From: Botryobacter ruber
GTDB lineage: Bacteria > Bacteroidota > Bacteroidia > Cytophagales > Hymenobacteraceae
Direction of reading: 5' to 3'
NCBI RefSeq assembly: GCF_003347595.2
Contig: NZ_QCZK02000049.1
Span: 124,001-188,000, forward strand
Length of the DNA stretch: 64,000 nucleotides
Shown piece by piece: positions 8,470 to 17,153 of this stretch (the first letter of the stretch is position 1; each line of letters opens with the position of its first letter). Under the pieces are notes generated by a model. That model ran no database searches. It saw only the letters and a program-made list of their open reading frames with translations, and was not told where the DNA came from. A program made the translations under genes and the position numbers.

Positions 8470-9045
8470 ATGTTATTTATTGCCTACATTTTATCTTTTC
8501 TGGCAGGTTTTTTCGCACCCGCTACGCTATCAGTTACATCGAAAACTCCTATAGCCACCGTGGCAGAAAGTAACACCAGTACCGATAAACTTGCCTGGAC
8601 ACCCGACCGAAAATTAACTTGGGAAGATTTTAAAGGTGCTCCGGATGCCGGCGATCCGCATCATGCCTTAACCACCGCCAACCTTGCCCTCGATGCAAAA
8701 TGCAAAAACAACCAGTTTGTGTACGAAGTGAGCTGCGTGTTCCTGGCGGACCAGTCCTGGTCTAAAAATAAAAAATCAGCACAACTGCTATACCACGAGC
8801 AACTACACTTCGACCTGACGGAAGTACATGCGCGTTTGCTGCGAAAGAAACTGGAGAAAATTGGCACCTCCTGCGAGGACGTGCAAAAGAACCTGAATCC
8901 GACTGTTAAAGCGGCCTTTGCCGCCTGGAAAGCAGAACAGGATAAATTTGATATGCTCTCAAACCACGGCTTAGATTCGGAAGTACAACAGGCCTGGGCT
9001 GCCGACATTTCGCAGCGCCTGCAGGAATTGGAAGCCTATCAGTAA
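8470..9045 (+). CDS. DUF922 secreted protein, possible zinc protease
   Basis: 191 residues with an N-terminal hydrophobic signal segment (residues 1-20). The DUF922 family pattern is visible: KLTWEDFKGAPDAGDPHHA at about residues 48-66, then LLYHEQLHFDLTEVHARLLRKKL at about 105-127. The HEQLH stretch resembles an HExxH zinc-binding motif, and the family has been predicted to be secreted metalloproteases. Activity has not been shown from anything visible here. It stands alone: 82 bp after the MATE gene, and it converges with the FAD/Rieske gene across a strong two-way terminator. Confidence 0.8.
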   Translation: MLFIAYILSFLAGFFAPATLSVTSKTPIATVAESNTSTDKLAWTPDRKLTWEDFKGAPDAGDPHHALTTANLALDAKCKNNQFVYEVSCVFLADQSWSKNKKSAQLLYHEQLHFDLTEVHARLLRKKLEKIGTSCEDVQKNLNPTVKAAFAAWKAEQDKFDMLSNHGLDSEVQQAWAADISQRLQELEAYQ

Positions 9046-9101
9046 GTAACATACAAATTTGCTCAGCAAAAGCAGGTTAATCAAAAGTAATACATACTTA
9101 A

Positions 9102-9148
9102 AAAAAACAAGCGCGGCTGCCTCTGAACGGGGCAGCCGCGCTTGCTTT
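9102..9148. terminator. Bidirectional intrinsic terminator
   Basis: A 13-bp perfect stem (AAGCGCGGCTGCC at 9109-9121 with its complement at 9131-9143) has a 9-nt loop. It is flanked by an A-run on the left and a T-rich run on the right, so it can stop both convergent genes. Confidence 0.9.
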
Positions 9149-9173
9149 TGCAGGGCTTCGTTGAAGCTCTCAC

Positions 9174-10709
9174 TCAATCTAATTTTTCAAGGTCTTTTAT
9201 AGCCGGACCGGTGATTACGCGCCCGAACGGGTCGAAGCGGGAGCCGTGGCAGGGGCAGTCCCAGGAATGTTCGGCGCTGTTCCAGTGCACCACGCAGCCC
9301 AGGTGGGTACAAACAGCTGAACACTCGTGGCGGACGCCCTCCTGGTCACAGTAAACAGCAATTTTTTTCATACCCTGTCGCATGATGCGGCCTGTTCCGG
9401 GCATTACTTCTGCGGGATACTCCACCTCGCCCGAGGTCATGTAATCTTTAAACTGCGCTGCAACATTCAGGTTTTCCTTCAGGAACTCACCCGACGATTT
9501 CAGGCTCACACGCGCCGGATCATACAGTTTTTCCCACGGATTGGGCCGTTCCATAATCAGGTCGGTGAGCAGCATGCCGGCGATGGTGCCGTGTGTCATG
9601 CCGTGCCCGGAGTCGCCGGTTACGATGAAAACATTTTCGGTGTCGCCCGGGTTTCTGCCGATAAAGGCCAGGCTGTCGACCGGCTCCAGTACCTGCCCCG
9701 ACCAGCGGTACACCACCTCGCCCGCCATTGGAAATCTGAGCCGCATCCAGCGCTCCAGCTCGTCGTAGTGCACCTGCGGCTTGTCATCCTGCCCGGTTTT
9801 ATGGTCGGCCCCTCCTACCAGCAGCAAATCAACATCTTCGCCTCCTGCTGCTTTGCCTTTCATCAGGCGGATGTAGTGGTAAGGGTCCTGCATATCCCAG
9901 TAGAGTGCATCAGGAACCTCGCCGCTTTTTACGGCAGCTGCAACCACGTAGCTGCGGTATGGCGCCTGTTTGGTGTGCATCGTTACAAAGTCGTTTACAG
10001 GGGAATTGGTTGCAACAACCAGATGGTTGGCTGCCACCGAAAATCCTTTGTCCGACACGGCAGCTACCACAGGTCCTGATTCAAATCGCTCAATTTTGGT
10101 ATCGGTAAAAATTTTTCCGCCTTTATCCAGGAAAGCGGCGGCCACGCCTGCCAGGTACTTGAGCGGGTGGAAGTGCGCCTGGTTCGGGAAATGCAGGCAG
10201 GGCAGCGCTGTTAAGGTTGCCACAGGACTTTGTTTGCGGAGGATCACGTCCAGCCAGCCAATCTGCTGCAGGGCCTCCAGCTCTTTCATCAGTTCCTCCT
10301 CTTCTTTGCGGTCGTTGGCAAACAGGTAGCCATCCACGCGCCTGAAGTCACAGTCGATGCTCAGTTCATTTGCAATCTCTTCTATTTTGTCGATGGCGGT
10401 GCCATGGCTTTGGGCTGCGAGCCGTGCCCCATCCACTCCAAACAACCGGATCAGTTCCGTAAAGCGATCGTCGAGGGCATTGGAAAGGTGCGCGGTTGTG
10501 CGACCTGTCTCGCCACCGCCTATGGTTTTGGCTTCCACCACGATCACGCGTTTTCCTTCTTTTGCCAGCAGGTAGGCTGTGGTTATACCAGCCAGACCTG
10601 CGCCTACCACGCAAACATCGCATTTCAGGTTTTCAGTCAGGGGGCTGGTTGCTGGCATGTGCACCTCCTCTACCCACACAGGCAGGCTGGCTCCGGATTC
10701 TTTTTTCAT
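9174..10709 (-). CDS. FAD-dependent oxidoreductase with C-terminal Rieske 2Fe-2S domain
   Basis: 511 residues. A DAO-type FAD domain starts with the dinucleotide-binding motif VCVVGAGLAGITTAYLLAKEG (about 32-52) and GRTTAHLSNAL. It ends near FIVTGDSGHGMTHGTIAGML. After a ~60-residue linker, the last ~60 residues are a Rieske domain with both cluster motifs, CTHLGC and CPCHGSRFDPFGRVITGPA. This DAO-Rieske architecture is widespread and usually annotated as a cytoplasmic FAD-binding oxidoreductase. Its physiological substrate is not known. It is a single-gene unit with a strong terminator downstream. Confidence 0.92.
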   Translation of the reverse strand: MKKESGASLPVWVEEVHMPATSPLTENLKCDVCVVGAGLAGITTAYLLAKEGKRVIVVEAKTIGGGETGRTTAHLSNALDDRFTELIRLFGVDGARLAAQSHGTAIDKIEEIANELSIDCDFRRVDGYLFANDRKEEEELMKELEALQQIGWLDVILRKQSPVATLTALPCLHFPNQAHFHPLKYLAGVAAAFLDKGGKIFTDTKIERFESGPVVAAVSDKGFSVAANHLVVATNSPVNDFVTMHTKQAPYRSYVVAAAVKSGEVPDALYWDMQDPYHYIRLMKGKAAGGEDVDLLLVGGADHKTGQDDKPQVHYDELERWMRLRFPMAGEVVYRWSGQVLEPVDSLAFIGRNPGDTENVFIVTGDSGHGMTHGTIAGMLLTDLIMERPNPWEKLYDPARVSLKSSGEFLKENLNVAAQFKDYMTSGEVEYPAEVMPGTGRIMRQGMKKIAVYCDQEGVRHECSAVCTHLGCVVHWNSAEHSWDCPCHGSRFDPFGRVITGPAIKDLEKLD

Positions 10710-10932
10710 AGTATGTTCTGTTATTTGATGCGTCAGGTTATAAACAAATGCAATGCTTAAACAGCAAAAGGAGCATCAGTTGTATAGGAGTACGGCTGCT
10801 AAAATACTTATGTTGCTATGCCTATATTGCAGGCGCATTGCCGGGACTAGTATAAATTTGCTGGAGCAACCATTCCGTAAACCAGGTATTATTTTTTATT
10901 TTGCCGCATCATTAACCAATCACAATCTTGCC

Positions 10933-11289
10933 ATGTACGCACCTTCCGAACCCCTGGCCCCCATTTCCTGGCAGCAGTTTGAGCAGACCGACATCCGGGT
11001 TGGTACCATCCTGGAAGCAACGGATTTCCCGGAAGCCAGGAAGCCTGCCTATAAACTGGTGATAGACCTGGGCCCGCTGGGCATCAAAAAATCGAGTGCA
11101 CAGGTAACAAAGCTTTATACCAGGGAAGAACTTAGAGGGCGGCAGGTGTTGTGTGTGACCAACCTTGGGAAAAAGCAGATAGGCCCCTACGTGTCGGAAG
11201 TACTGGTGACGGGTTTTGAAGATGAGGAGGGAAATATCGTGCTGGCGCAGCCTGCCGCCCGGGTGCCCAACGGCAGTAAGCTCATGTAA
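10933..11289 (+). CDS. CsaA-like tRNA-binding protein
   Basis: 118 residues from ATG 10933. The frame is open further upstream to 10753, but that part lacks coding character and most family members start as here. It consists of one OB-fold tRNA-binding domain of the CsaA/EMAP-II type: ISWQQFEQTDIRVGTILEATDFPEARKPAYKLVIDLG, KKSSAQVTKLY, GRQVLCVTNLGKKQIGPYVSEVLVTGF. CsaA proteins bind tRNA and show chaperone-like, secretion-related effects in Bacillus; the role here is not known. It is followed at once by three copies of the dispersed repeat. Confidence 0.88.
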   Translation: MYAPSEPLAPISWQQFEQTDIRVGTILEATDFPEARKPAYKLVIDLGPLGIKKSSAQVTKLYTREELRGRQVLCVTNLGKKQIGPYVSEVLVTGFEDEEGNIVLAQPAARVPNGSKLM

Positions 11290-11301
11290 GGCTGACGAGG
11301 T

Positions 11302-11333
11302 GCTGCAGTGGCTGTGGTGGCAGGAGCAGCAGC
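11302..11333 (+). repeat. Dispersed repeat copy after csaA
   Basis: It contains GCAGTGGCTGTGGTGGCAGG followed by AGCAGCAGC, 12 bp after the stop of the tRNA-binding protein gene. Confidence 0.8.
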
Positions 11334-11352
11334 GTTTTTAAAGGTTACTTAA

Positions 11353-11384
11353 TGTGGTGAAGGTATGGTGGCAGGAGCAGCAAA
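11353..11384 (+). repeat. Dispersed repeat, partial copy
   Basis: The right half (ATGGTGGCAGGAGCAGCAAA) matches the family well and the left half has drifted. It is head-to-head with the copy at 11446. Confidence 0.65.
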
Positions 11385-11445
11385 GTTTAGAAGAAGCATG
11401 TACCGGGATAAAAGAAGCAACAACGTGAAAAAGGAGGTAAATTTA

Positions 11446-11477
11446 TTTGCTGCTGCTGTCACCACAGCCACTGCACA
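11446..11477 (-). repeat. Dispersed repeat, inverted partner of 11353
   Basis: The minus strand reads GCAGTGGCTGTGGTGACAGC. It ends 5 bp before the stop of the DUF4296 gene and makes an inverted pair with the copy at 11353 over a 61-bp spacer. Confidence 0.75.
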
Positions 11478-11482
11478 AGTGT

Positions 11483-11956
11483 TTACTCCGGCGTTTGCTC
11501 ATGCGCTTCTTCAAGCGTATCGGCTACTGCAGCAGAATCAGGGACCGCTACTGTGTCGGGCGTAACAGCTGGCGCATCAATATTTGTTTCCAGTTGATTC
11601 AGATCTGCATTTGCCTGCCGGGCTGCCTTTATCTCCCGCAGGCTCAGTGTATCTATCACCACTTCGTAGAGTTTGTTCATCTCATCCAGGTTGCGCAGGT
11701 AATAACGGTAGGTCGTGCGAAACTCCTCGTTGGTAACATCATGCTTTTCCAGCACCTCTTCCTGGTAATGGTTAAAGGTCATCAGGGCCGTATCCGGGTA
11801 CAGGATGGCCCGTTCTACCTGGGCCTCAACGGTATGAATGTCGGCCAGGATCTGCACCATCTTCTCCTGGCGGAGCAGATTGGCAGGTTTTTGCGGTTCG
11901 GGATCGCTGCAGCCAGCCAGACTGAAGCAAAAAAGAATGTAGAAAAGTTTTTTCAC
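11483..11956 (-). CDS. DUF4296 lipoprotein
   Basis: 157 residues. The N-terminus is a lipoprotein signal (MKKLFYILFCFSLAGCSD) with lipobox LAGC, cysteine at 16. The DUF4296 domain follows (LLRQEKMVQILADIHTVEAQV, FNHYQEEVLEKHDVTNEEFRTTYRYYLRNLDEM). The C-terminal ~35 residues are acidic and rich in Ala, Pro and Thr. DUF4296 lipoproteins are common in Bacteroidota and have no known function. It diverges from the Bat locus (56 bp between starts). The Ala/Pro/Thr-rich tail ends next to a dispersed-repeat copy, which may mark past extension of the gene by repeat sequence (inference). Confidence 0.85.
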   Translation of the reverse strand: MKKLFYILFCFSLAGCSDPEPQKPANLLRQEKMVQILADIHTVEAQVERAILYPDTALMTFNHYQEEVLEKHDVTNEEFRTTYRYYLRNLDEMNKLYEVVIDTLSLREIKAARQANADLNQLETNIDAPAVTPDTVAVPDSAAVADTLEEAHEQTPE

Positions 11957-12012
11957 GGATGAAAATTACGATATAAAGTCCTAATTTTAAAATCAGACGC
12001 GAGGCAGATGCT

Positions 12013-12897
12013 ATGAGAGAGCTTGTTCAGAAGCTGCGAAAGTATGAGATACGCATCCGGAAAGCCATCACTACCCAGATGCAGGGCAATTTTCATTCCG
12101 TGTTTAAAGGCACCGGTGTGGAGTTCGACGATGTGCGGGCGTACCAGTACGGCGACGATGTGCGTTCTATAGACTGGAACGTGTCGGCCAAAGGGCATGG
12201 TACCTTCGTTAAAACGTACAGGGAAGAAAAAGAGCAGTCGGTTTTCCTGATGCTCGATGTGAGCGCTTCGCAAACCATTGGCTCGGGCAAACAACAGAAG
12301 CTCGACGTGGGCAAGGAAGTCTGCGGTGTGCTGGCTTTGTCAGCAGCTAAACAGCAGAGCCAGATCGGCATGATCTGCATCAGCGACAAAAAAGAAAAAT
12401 ACATCAAGCCGGCCAAAGGAATCGAGCAGAGTTATGCCATCATCAAAGCACTGCAGGAATTGCAGCCGCAGTCGGCCAAAACAAACCTGGCCAACGGCAT
12501 CAAGCTTACGCTCGACATTATCAAACGGCGCAGCATCATCCTGCTCATCTCCGATTTTATCGATATCAACTATGAAAAAGAGCTGGGTATGCTGGCCCGG
12601 CGGCACGACCTGATCGTGATACAGCTGCTGGACATGCGCGAGCAAACGCTGCCAAGTTTAGGCATTGTGCCCGTACTCGACACAGAAACCGGGAAAACAA
12701 TCTGGCTCAACACGTCGGGCAAAGAATTCCGGAAAAAATATTTTGCGCAGTATGCCGAAAACCAGACGAAAGTAATGCGGATTTGCCAGAAGTACCAGGC
12801 CAATTACCTGGCCATCAGAACAAACGAAGACTATGTGCCGCAGTTGGTTAATTTGTTCAGGTTACGAAACAGATCATCTAAGAAAAAGAGTGCGTAG
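12013..12897 (+). CDS. DUF58 protein, first gene of a Bat locus
   Basis: 294 residues. DUF58 signatures are clear: the N-terminal GNFHSVFKGTGVEFDDVRAYQYGDDVRSIDWN with VSAKGHGTFVKTYREEKEQ, then a von Willebrand A-like fold with MLDVSAS (degenerate MIDAS) and LLISDFID. In Bacteroidota, DUF58 genes sit between moxR and batA in the aerotolerance (Bat) operon and are thought to help MoxR AAA+ ATPases mature or remodel partner complexes. Here moxR is not upstream; a divergent lipoprotein gene is. The next gene overlaps its end by 8 bp. Confidence 0.9.
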   Translation: MRELVQKLRKYEIRIRKAITTQMQGNFHSVFKGTGVEFDDVRAYQYGDDVRSIDWNVSAKGHGTFVKTYREEKEQSVFLMLDVSASQTIGSGKQQKLDVGKEVCGVLALSAAKQQSQIGMICISDKKEKYIKPAKGIEQSYAIIKALQELQPQSAKTNLANGIKLTLDIIKRRSIILLISDFIDINYEKELGMLARRHDLIVIQLLDMREQTLPSLGIVPVLDTETGKTIWLNTSGKEFRKKYFAQYAENQTKVMRICQKYQANYLAIRTNEDYVPQLVNLFRLRNRSSKKKSA

Positions 12898-13837
12898 TTT
12901 ACCTGCAGTTATCTTTTTACTCCTGTGCCCCTGCCTGGCATGGGGCCAGCAACTCCGGAAACCTACCGGCAGCTTCAGCCGCGACAGCATAAAACTGGGC
13001 GCACTGGTGGAGTATGCGCTGGTGCACCGGCATCATCCGGCACAGGAAGTAATCCTGCCTGACTCCGGTTATTCCTTCGCCCCATTCGAGCTGGTGCAGA
13101 AACGGTATTTCCCTACCCAGACCCGGAATGGCATTAGTACCGACAGCGCCGTCTACACCCTCCGCACCTTCGAAACAAACTCCATACAGCAGCTGGCTTT
13201 ACCCGTGTTTGTGTTAACAGGACAAGACACCGTTCAACTGGCTTCGGTGCCGGACACAGTCCTGCTGCACCAGCTTGTGACAGAAGTAAAAGAGCCGCTG
13301 GTAATTAAATCGGTAACGGGACTGGCCTTTGTGGAGGAGCGCTTTAATTGGCCAAACCTGGTGCTGTGGACCTCTGCCGGTATCCTGCTGCTGTGCCTGA
13401 TCTGGCTGATTTTTGGCGAGACGATCAAGATAAAATATACGCTGTACCGGCTGCGCAAAGACTACGTCTACTTCTCGTCGCGTTACAACACGCACGTAGA
13501 CCGGCTGGTAAAAGCAGGCTATTCGCAAAGCATCGAGAAGGCAGTAACTCTCTGGAAAAACTACCTTACCAAGCTCGAACGAAGCGCCATCAACTCCTTT
13601 ACCACCAAAGAAATTGTGGTGTTTTATAACGACAACGAAGAAATTAACAATGCGCTGCGCCTGTGCGACAAGGCCATCTACGGCAACATAGCCGCAGAAG
13701 CCGATGAAGAAACACGAAAAGCGTTAAGCCTGCTCCGGCGCTTTGCCAAGCGGCGTTATAAGTTTCAGCGCGAGATAACAGCAAATGCTAAGAAAAACCG
13801 ACGATCTGCTCGATTGGCTGAATCCAGAGTGGTTTAG
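12890..13837 (+). CDS. Bat-locus membrane protein of unknown function
   Basis: 315 residues if it starts at GTG 12890, which overlaps the DUF58 stop by 8 bp and gives a clean signal peptide (RSLPAVIFLLLCPCLAWGQ). An upstream ATG at 12833 would add 19 residues that destroy the signal. A periplasmic domain (about 20-155) is followed by one membrane segment near 165-190 (LVLWTSAGILLLCLIWLIFG). A basic cytoplasmic domain (KIKYTLYRLRKDYVYFSSRY, KAVTLWKNYLTKLERSAINSFTTKEIV) completes it. Position and topology match the uncharacterised protein usually found between DUF58 and BatA. It overlaps batA by 53 bp, suggesting translational coupling. Confidence 0.82.
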   Translation: MRSLPAVIFLLLCPCLAWGQQLRKPTGSFSRDSIKLGALVEYALVHRHHPAQEVILPDSGYSFAPFELVQKRYFPTQTRNGISTDSAVYTLRTFETNSIQQLALPVFVLTGQDTVQLASVPDTVLLHQLVTEVKEPLVIKSVTGLAFVEERFNWPNLVLWTSAGILLLCLIWLIFGETIKIKYTLYRLRKDYVYFSSRYNTHVDRLVKAGYSQSIEKAVTLWKNYLTKLERSAINSFTTKEIVVFYNDNEEINNALRLCDKAIYGNIAAEADEETRKALSLLRRFAKRRYKFQREITANAKKNRRSARLAESRVV

Positions 13838-14837
13838 CTACAGTACCCTGGCCTCTTTTGACTGGGTGTACCCGATTGTACTTTATGCCCTGCCGGTTGT
13901 GCCCTTGCTGTTCCTGGTAAAAGGCCTGCTCCGGCTCAAATCGCAGAACAAGCTGAACATGGCGATGTTCGAGGGCAGCGTGCAGTGGCAGTGGACCAGC
14001 CTGCTCCGGTTCCTGCCCGATGTTACGTTTATTTTGTTTATCATGCTGGTGCTGGTGGCCCTGGCCAGGCCGCAGCGTGTGTACGAACAGATAGAGCAAA
14101 CCGCCGAAGGCATCGATATTGTCCTGCTGATGGATGTGTCGGGGTCGATGGAGCTGCAGGATATTAAACCAAACCGCCTGGCAGCAGCCAAAGAAGTAGC
14201 CATCGACTTTATAAACGGGCGCGTGCAGGACCGTATCGGCTTAGTGGTTTTTGCCGGCGATGCCTACTCCCTGGCCCCCCTCACTACCGACTACCAGCTG
14301 CTGCGCGAAAGCATTAAATCCATTGGCTTTAAAATGATACCAAACGATGGTACGGCCATTGGCAGTGCACTGGCGATAGCCGTGAACCGCATGCAGGATT
14401 CCGAAGCGAAAAGTAAAGTAGCCATTCTCATCAGCGATGGCGAAAACACGGCCGGCAACCTGGACCCGGTAATGGCGGCACGCCTGGCGTATGCCCATAA
14501 CATAAAACTTTATACCATCGGAATCGGTAAGGATGGACTGGTACCCTATGACGTAGACAAAAGCGGCAAAACCATTTTTGTAGAGGCGCAGCTCGACGAG
14601 AGCAGCCTTCGGGAAATTGCCACGATAGGCGAAGGACAGTTTTTCAGGGCCGACACGAAAGATGCCCTGCAACAGATTTTCAGGAACATTAACCGGTATG
14701 AGAAAACCGAAGTTATCGAAAAACGCTTTCACGACACCCGCGACTATTACCAGATTTACCTGCGGTGGGCCCTGGTACTGCTCCTCTTCTGGATGCTCCT
14801 GAAAAACACTTTTGTAACCAACGTACTGGAGGATTAG
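13785..14837 (+). CDS. batA: BatA, von Willebrand factor A domain membrane protein
   Basis: 350 residues. Two membrane segments at the N-terminus (IVLYALPVVPLLFLVKGLL and FILFIMLVLVALARP) are followed by a VWA domain with an intact MIDAS: DVSGSMELQ and later GTAIGSALAIAVNRM and ISDGENTAGN. A last membrane segment lies at the C-terminus (WALVLLLFWMLLKN). This is the BatA topology with the VWA domain outside the membrane. BatA proteins affect envelope integrity and oxidative stress tolerance in Bacteroides and Leptospira. batB-E do not follow; the next gene is for a PLP homeostasis protein, so the operon is short. Confidence 0.92.
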   Translation: MLRKTDDLLDWLNPEWFSYSTLASFDWVYPIVLYALPVVPLLFLVKGLLRLKSQNKLNMAMFEGSVQWQWTSLLRFLPDVTFILFIMLVLVALARPQRVYEQIEQTAEGIDIVLLMDVSGSMELQDIKPNRLAAAKEVAIDFINGRVQDRIGLVVFAGDAYSLAPLTTDYQLLRESIKSIGFKMIPNDGTAIGSALAIAVNRMQDSEAKSKVAILISDGENTAGNLDPVMAARLAYAHNIKLYTIGIGKDGLVPYDVDKSGKTIFVEAQLDESSLREIATIGEGQFFRADTKDALQQIFRNINRYEKTEVIEKRFHDTRDYYQIYLRWALVLLLFWMLLKNTFVTNVLED

Positions 14838-14882
14838 AGAGTTTGAGAGTTAGAGAGTTGGGGAGTTTGGGAGGTAGAGAGG
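14834..14882 (+). repeat. GAGTTT/GAGAGTT minisatellite-like repeat
   Basis: Tandem imperfect units of GAGAGTTTGAGAGTTAGAGA type directly after batA. Related tracts occur at 19951, 32872 and 33001. Confidence 0.7.
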
Positions 14883-14949
14883 CAAAAATCCTGTTAATTT
14901 TTAAATCATTTAATCCTGTTCAAGACAACAATTAACCAATAACTAAGAT

Positions 14950-15636
14950 ATGCCAACAATTGCTGAGAATATCCTGTTTTTTGACGACAAGCTGAAGAAC
15001 ACGCCCTGCCGCCTGGTAGCCGTTACCAAAACACAGCCTATGGAGGCCATTATGGAAGCTTATCATGCCGGCCACCGCTTGTTCGGGGAGAACAGGGTAC
15101 AGGAGCTGCTCGAAAAGCACGAACAACTGCCGCACGACATTGAATGGCACCTGATCGGGCACCTGCAGACAAACAAGGTAAAGCAAATCGCCAGCTTCAT
15201 CAACACCATACAGTCGGTAGACAGCCTGAAACTGCTGAAGGAGATTAACATGCGTGCCGAGGCCTGGAACCGCTCCAAACCCATTAACTGTATGTTCCAG
15301 ATCGCGATTGCAGACGAAGACACCAAATATGGCATGAGCTGCGACGAAGTAGAAGAAATACTTCAGTCGGAGGAATACCGTTCCATGAACTATATCCGTA
15401 TAACAGGAGTGATGGGCATAGCAACCAACACAGACAACGAAGAAAAGCTACGCCAGGAGTTCCGCCACCTGCGCGATTGCTTTAACAGGCTGAAAGAAAC
15501 GTTCTTTTTTGCAAACCCCGATTTTACCGAAATTTCCATGGGGATGACATCAGATTATGAGCTGGCAATTGCTGAAGGAAGTACCATGATTCGGGTTGGA
15601 AGTGGTATATTTGGTCAGCGTAACTACCGGAAATAA
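14950..15636 (+). CDS. YggS-family pyridoxal-phosphate homeostasis protein
   Basis: 228 residues, the standard length. The PLP-binding lysine lies in LVAVTKTQPMEAIMEAY (about residue 26). Family blocks LFGENRVQELLEKHEQL, WHLIGHLQTNKVKQI and the closing phosphate-binding SMGMTSDYELAIAEGSTMIRVGSGIFG are all present. The protein binds PLP but has no enzyme activity; it buffers the cofactor and affects amino-acid balance. It is cytoplasmic. It follows batA after 112 bp containing a minisatellite-like tract, so it probably has its own promoter. Confidence 0.95.
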   Translation: MPTIAENILFFDDKLKNTPCRLVAVTKTQPMEAIMEAYHAGHRLFGENRVQELLEKHEQLPHDIEWHLIGHLQTNKVKQIASFINTIQSVDSLKLLKEINMRAEAWNRSKPINCMFQIAIADEDTKYGMSCDEVEEILQSEEYRSMNYIRITGVMGIATNTDNEEKLRQEFRHLRDCFNRLKETFFFANPDFTEISMGMTSDYELAIAEGSTMIRVGSGIFGQRNYRK

Positions 15637-15684
15637 TAACAGCTGCAGGAAAACAACCATTCGTTCATAAAAACTTACAATACC

Positions 15685-16134
15685 ATGACACAGCATTCTA
15701 CCACCAATGATGTAAAGTACCAGCAATTTATAGAGCAGGTTGTTGCAACCGGCTCTGTCTGGGGACTCTCACAGGGCGAAGCATGGGCTACTTCCTCTTC
15801 TGCCGAGTACGAAGATGCAGATGTTATTCTCTTCTGGTCCGACGAAGCATCAGCTGCCGCCTGCGCCACCGACGATTGGCAGAATTATAACCCGGAAGCC
15901 GTATCCATTGAAGAATTCCTGGAGAACTGGTGTGTTGGGATGTACGACGATCACCTGCTGGCCGGGCCCAACTGGAGCGAAGATTTGCTCGGTGACGAGG
16001 TGGAGCCCCTGGAACTGGCGCTGCATGTGGTTCAGGAGCTGAAGCAGAAAAACAAACCGATCCACCTGACGCAGTACGACAATGAAAAGGACTTCGAAAA
16101 CCAGATCCTGGAAGCCCTTGCAACAGAAGATTAA
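15685..16134 (+). CDS. DUF2750 protein
   Basis: 149 residues, acidic and soluble. The DUF2750 pattern is present in the N-terminal two-thirds: YQQFIEQVVATGSVWGLS, WATSSSAEYEDADVILFWSDEASAAACA, then VSIEEFLENWCVGMYDDHLLAGPNWSEDLLGDEVEP. In many members the domain is an immunity- or regulator-like stand-alone protein, but no function is established. The C-terminal tail (LALHVVQELKQKNK) is helical. It lies 48 bp after the PLP homeostasis gene on the same strand and has its own terminator. Confidence 0.83.
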   Translation: MTQHSTTNDVKYQQFIEQVVATGSVWGLSQGEAWATSSSAEYEDADVILFWSDEASAAACATDDWQNYNPEAVSIEEFLENWCVGMYDDHLLAGPNWSEDLLGDEVEPLELALHVVQELKQKNKPIHLTQYDNEKDFENQILEALATED

Positions 16135-16164
16135 ATCAACCGGCAACTTCCAAAGATAAAGTTT

Positions 16165-16209
16165 ACCGAAAGCCATTGCTACCCTAAATGCAGTGGCTTT
16201 TGGGTTTTT
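16165..16209 (+). terminator. Intrinsic terminator after the DUF2750 gene
   Basis: Stem AAAGCCATTGC (16169-16179) pairs with 16190-16200 with one G-U pair. A 10-nt loop separates the arms and TGGGTTTTT follows. Confidence 0.75.
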
Positions 16210-16249
16210 AAGGTACTGATCATGTTATAAATCAAACCTTTCCAAGCCC

Positions 16250-17071
16250 ATGGAACTACCTGCTTTTGATATGGAAGGGCACAGAGGCGCCCGCGGCCTG
16301 CTGCCAGAAAACACCATCCCCTCGATGCTGCTGGCCCTGGACCTGGGGGTGACAACGCTTGAACTGGATGTGCTTATAACAAAGGATGAGCAGGTAATCC
16401 TCTCCCATGATCCGCAACTGAACCCTGCCTATGAATTTCTGCCTGCCGGTGAAGCTGTAGCAGCAGCTAACAACACCTATACCTGGTATGACCTGAACTA
16501 CAGCGATATCCGGAAGTTTGACGTGGGTTCCAGGTATTACGAAGAGTTCCCGGAACAGCAAAAACTGCAGGTGCACAAACCCTTGCTTTCCGAGGTGATA
16601 GATGCCGTACAGGCGCACGTGAAAGAAAGAAAACGGAAGCCGGTTTTGTTCAACATCGAGCTGAAATCCGAACCTGAGACGGACGGAAAATTTCATCCGC
16701 GCCCGGAAGTGTTTGCGCAGCTTGTAATGGATGTTGTACACGAGAAACAGGTACAGGAGCAGGTGATCATCCAGTCGTTTGATGTGCGGATCATGCAGGC
16801 TGTCCACCCCAAATATCCCCATATAAAAACAGCTTTGCTCGTTGAAAATTCCGATAGTTTTGAAACGAATCTCCAGCGGTTGGGCTACTCCCCTGTCAGC
16901 TATAATCCCTGGTATAAGTTAGTAACGCCTGCTTTGGTCGCCGACTGCCACCAACGCGGTATGAAGCTGATTACCTGGACTGTGAATACGCTGGAGGAGA
17001 TGCGGCACCTGAAACAAATGGGCGTGGACGGTATCATCTCGGATTACCCCAACCTGTTCCGGCAGCTATAA
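16250..17071 (+). CDS. Glycerophosphodiester phosphodiesterase
   Basis: 273 residues. The GDPD TIM-barrel signature opens the protein: DMEGHRGARGLLPENTIPSM (His and Arg of the active site) and then TTLELDVLITKDEQVILSHDPQL (metal-binding Glu/Asp and catalytic His). LFNIELKSEP and IIQSFDVRIMQAV follow, and the C-terminus has ITWTVNTLEEM and MGVDGIISDYPNLF. It hydrolyses glycerophosphodiesters to glycerol-3-phosphate and an alcohol. No signal peptide is seen, so it is probably cytoplasmic, unlike GlpQ. A small insert (FLPAGEAVAAANNTYT) sits in the usual GDPD loop. Confidence 0.94.
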   Translation: MELPAFDMEGHRGARGLLPENTIPSMLLALDLGVTTLELDVLITKDEQVILSHDPQLNPAYEFLPAGEAVAAANNTYTWYDLNYSDIRKFDVGSRYYEEFPEQQKLQVHKPLLSEVIDAVQAHVKERKRKPVLFNIELKSEPETDGKFHPRPEVFAQLVMDVVHEKQVQEQVIIQSFDVRIMQAVHPKYPHIKTALLVENSDSFETNLQRLGYSPVSYNPWYKLVTPALVADCHQRGMKLITWTVNTLEEMRHLKQMGVDGIISDYPNLFRQL

Positions 17072-17107
17072 ACCCATATCAAAAGCTGATTTCTGCCGTG
17101 GCTGTCG

Positions 17108-17115
17108 TACATTTG
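17108..17115 (+). promoter_or_regulatory. TAnnTTTG -7 element upstream of the DUF423 gene
   Basis: TACATTTG is an exact match to the Bacteroidota -7 consensus, 39 bp before the ATG at 17154. The -33 box is not obvious. Confidence 0.5.
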
Positions 17116-17153
17116 CCTTGTGAACAACCACGTTTCTCACAAGCAAATATAAC

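Noticed and set aside
17090..17112. Repeat-like GCCGTGGCTGTCGT before the DUF423 gene
   Set aside because: Too short and lacks the GGTGGCAGG part; a decayed copy cannot be shown.
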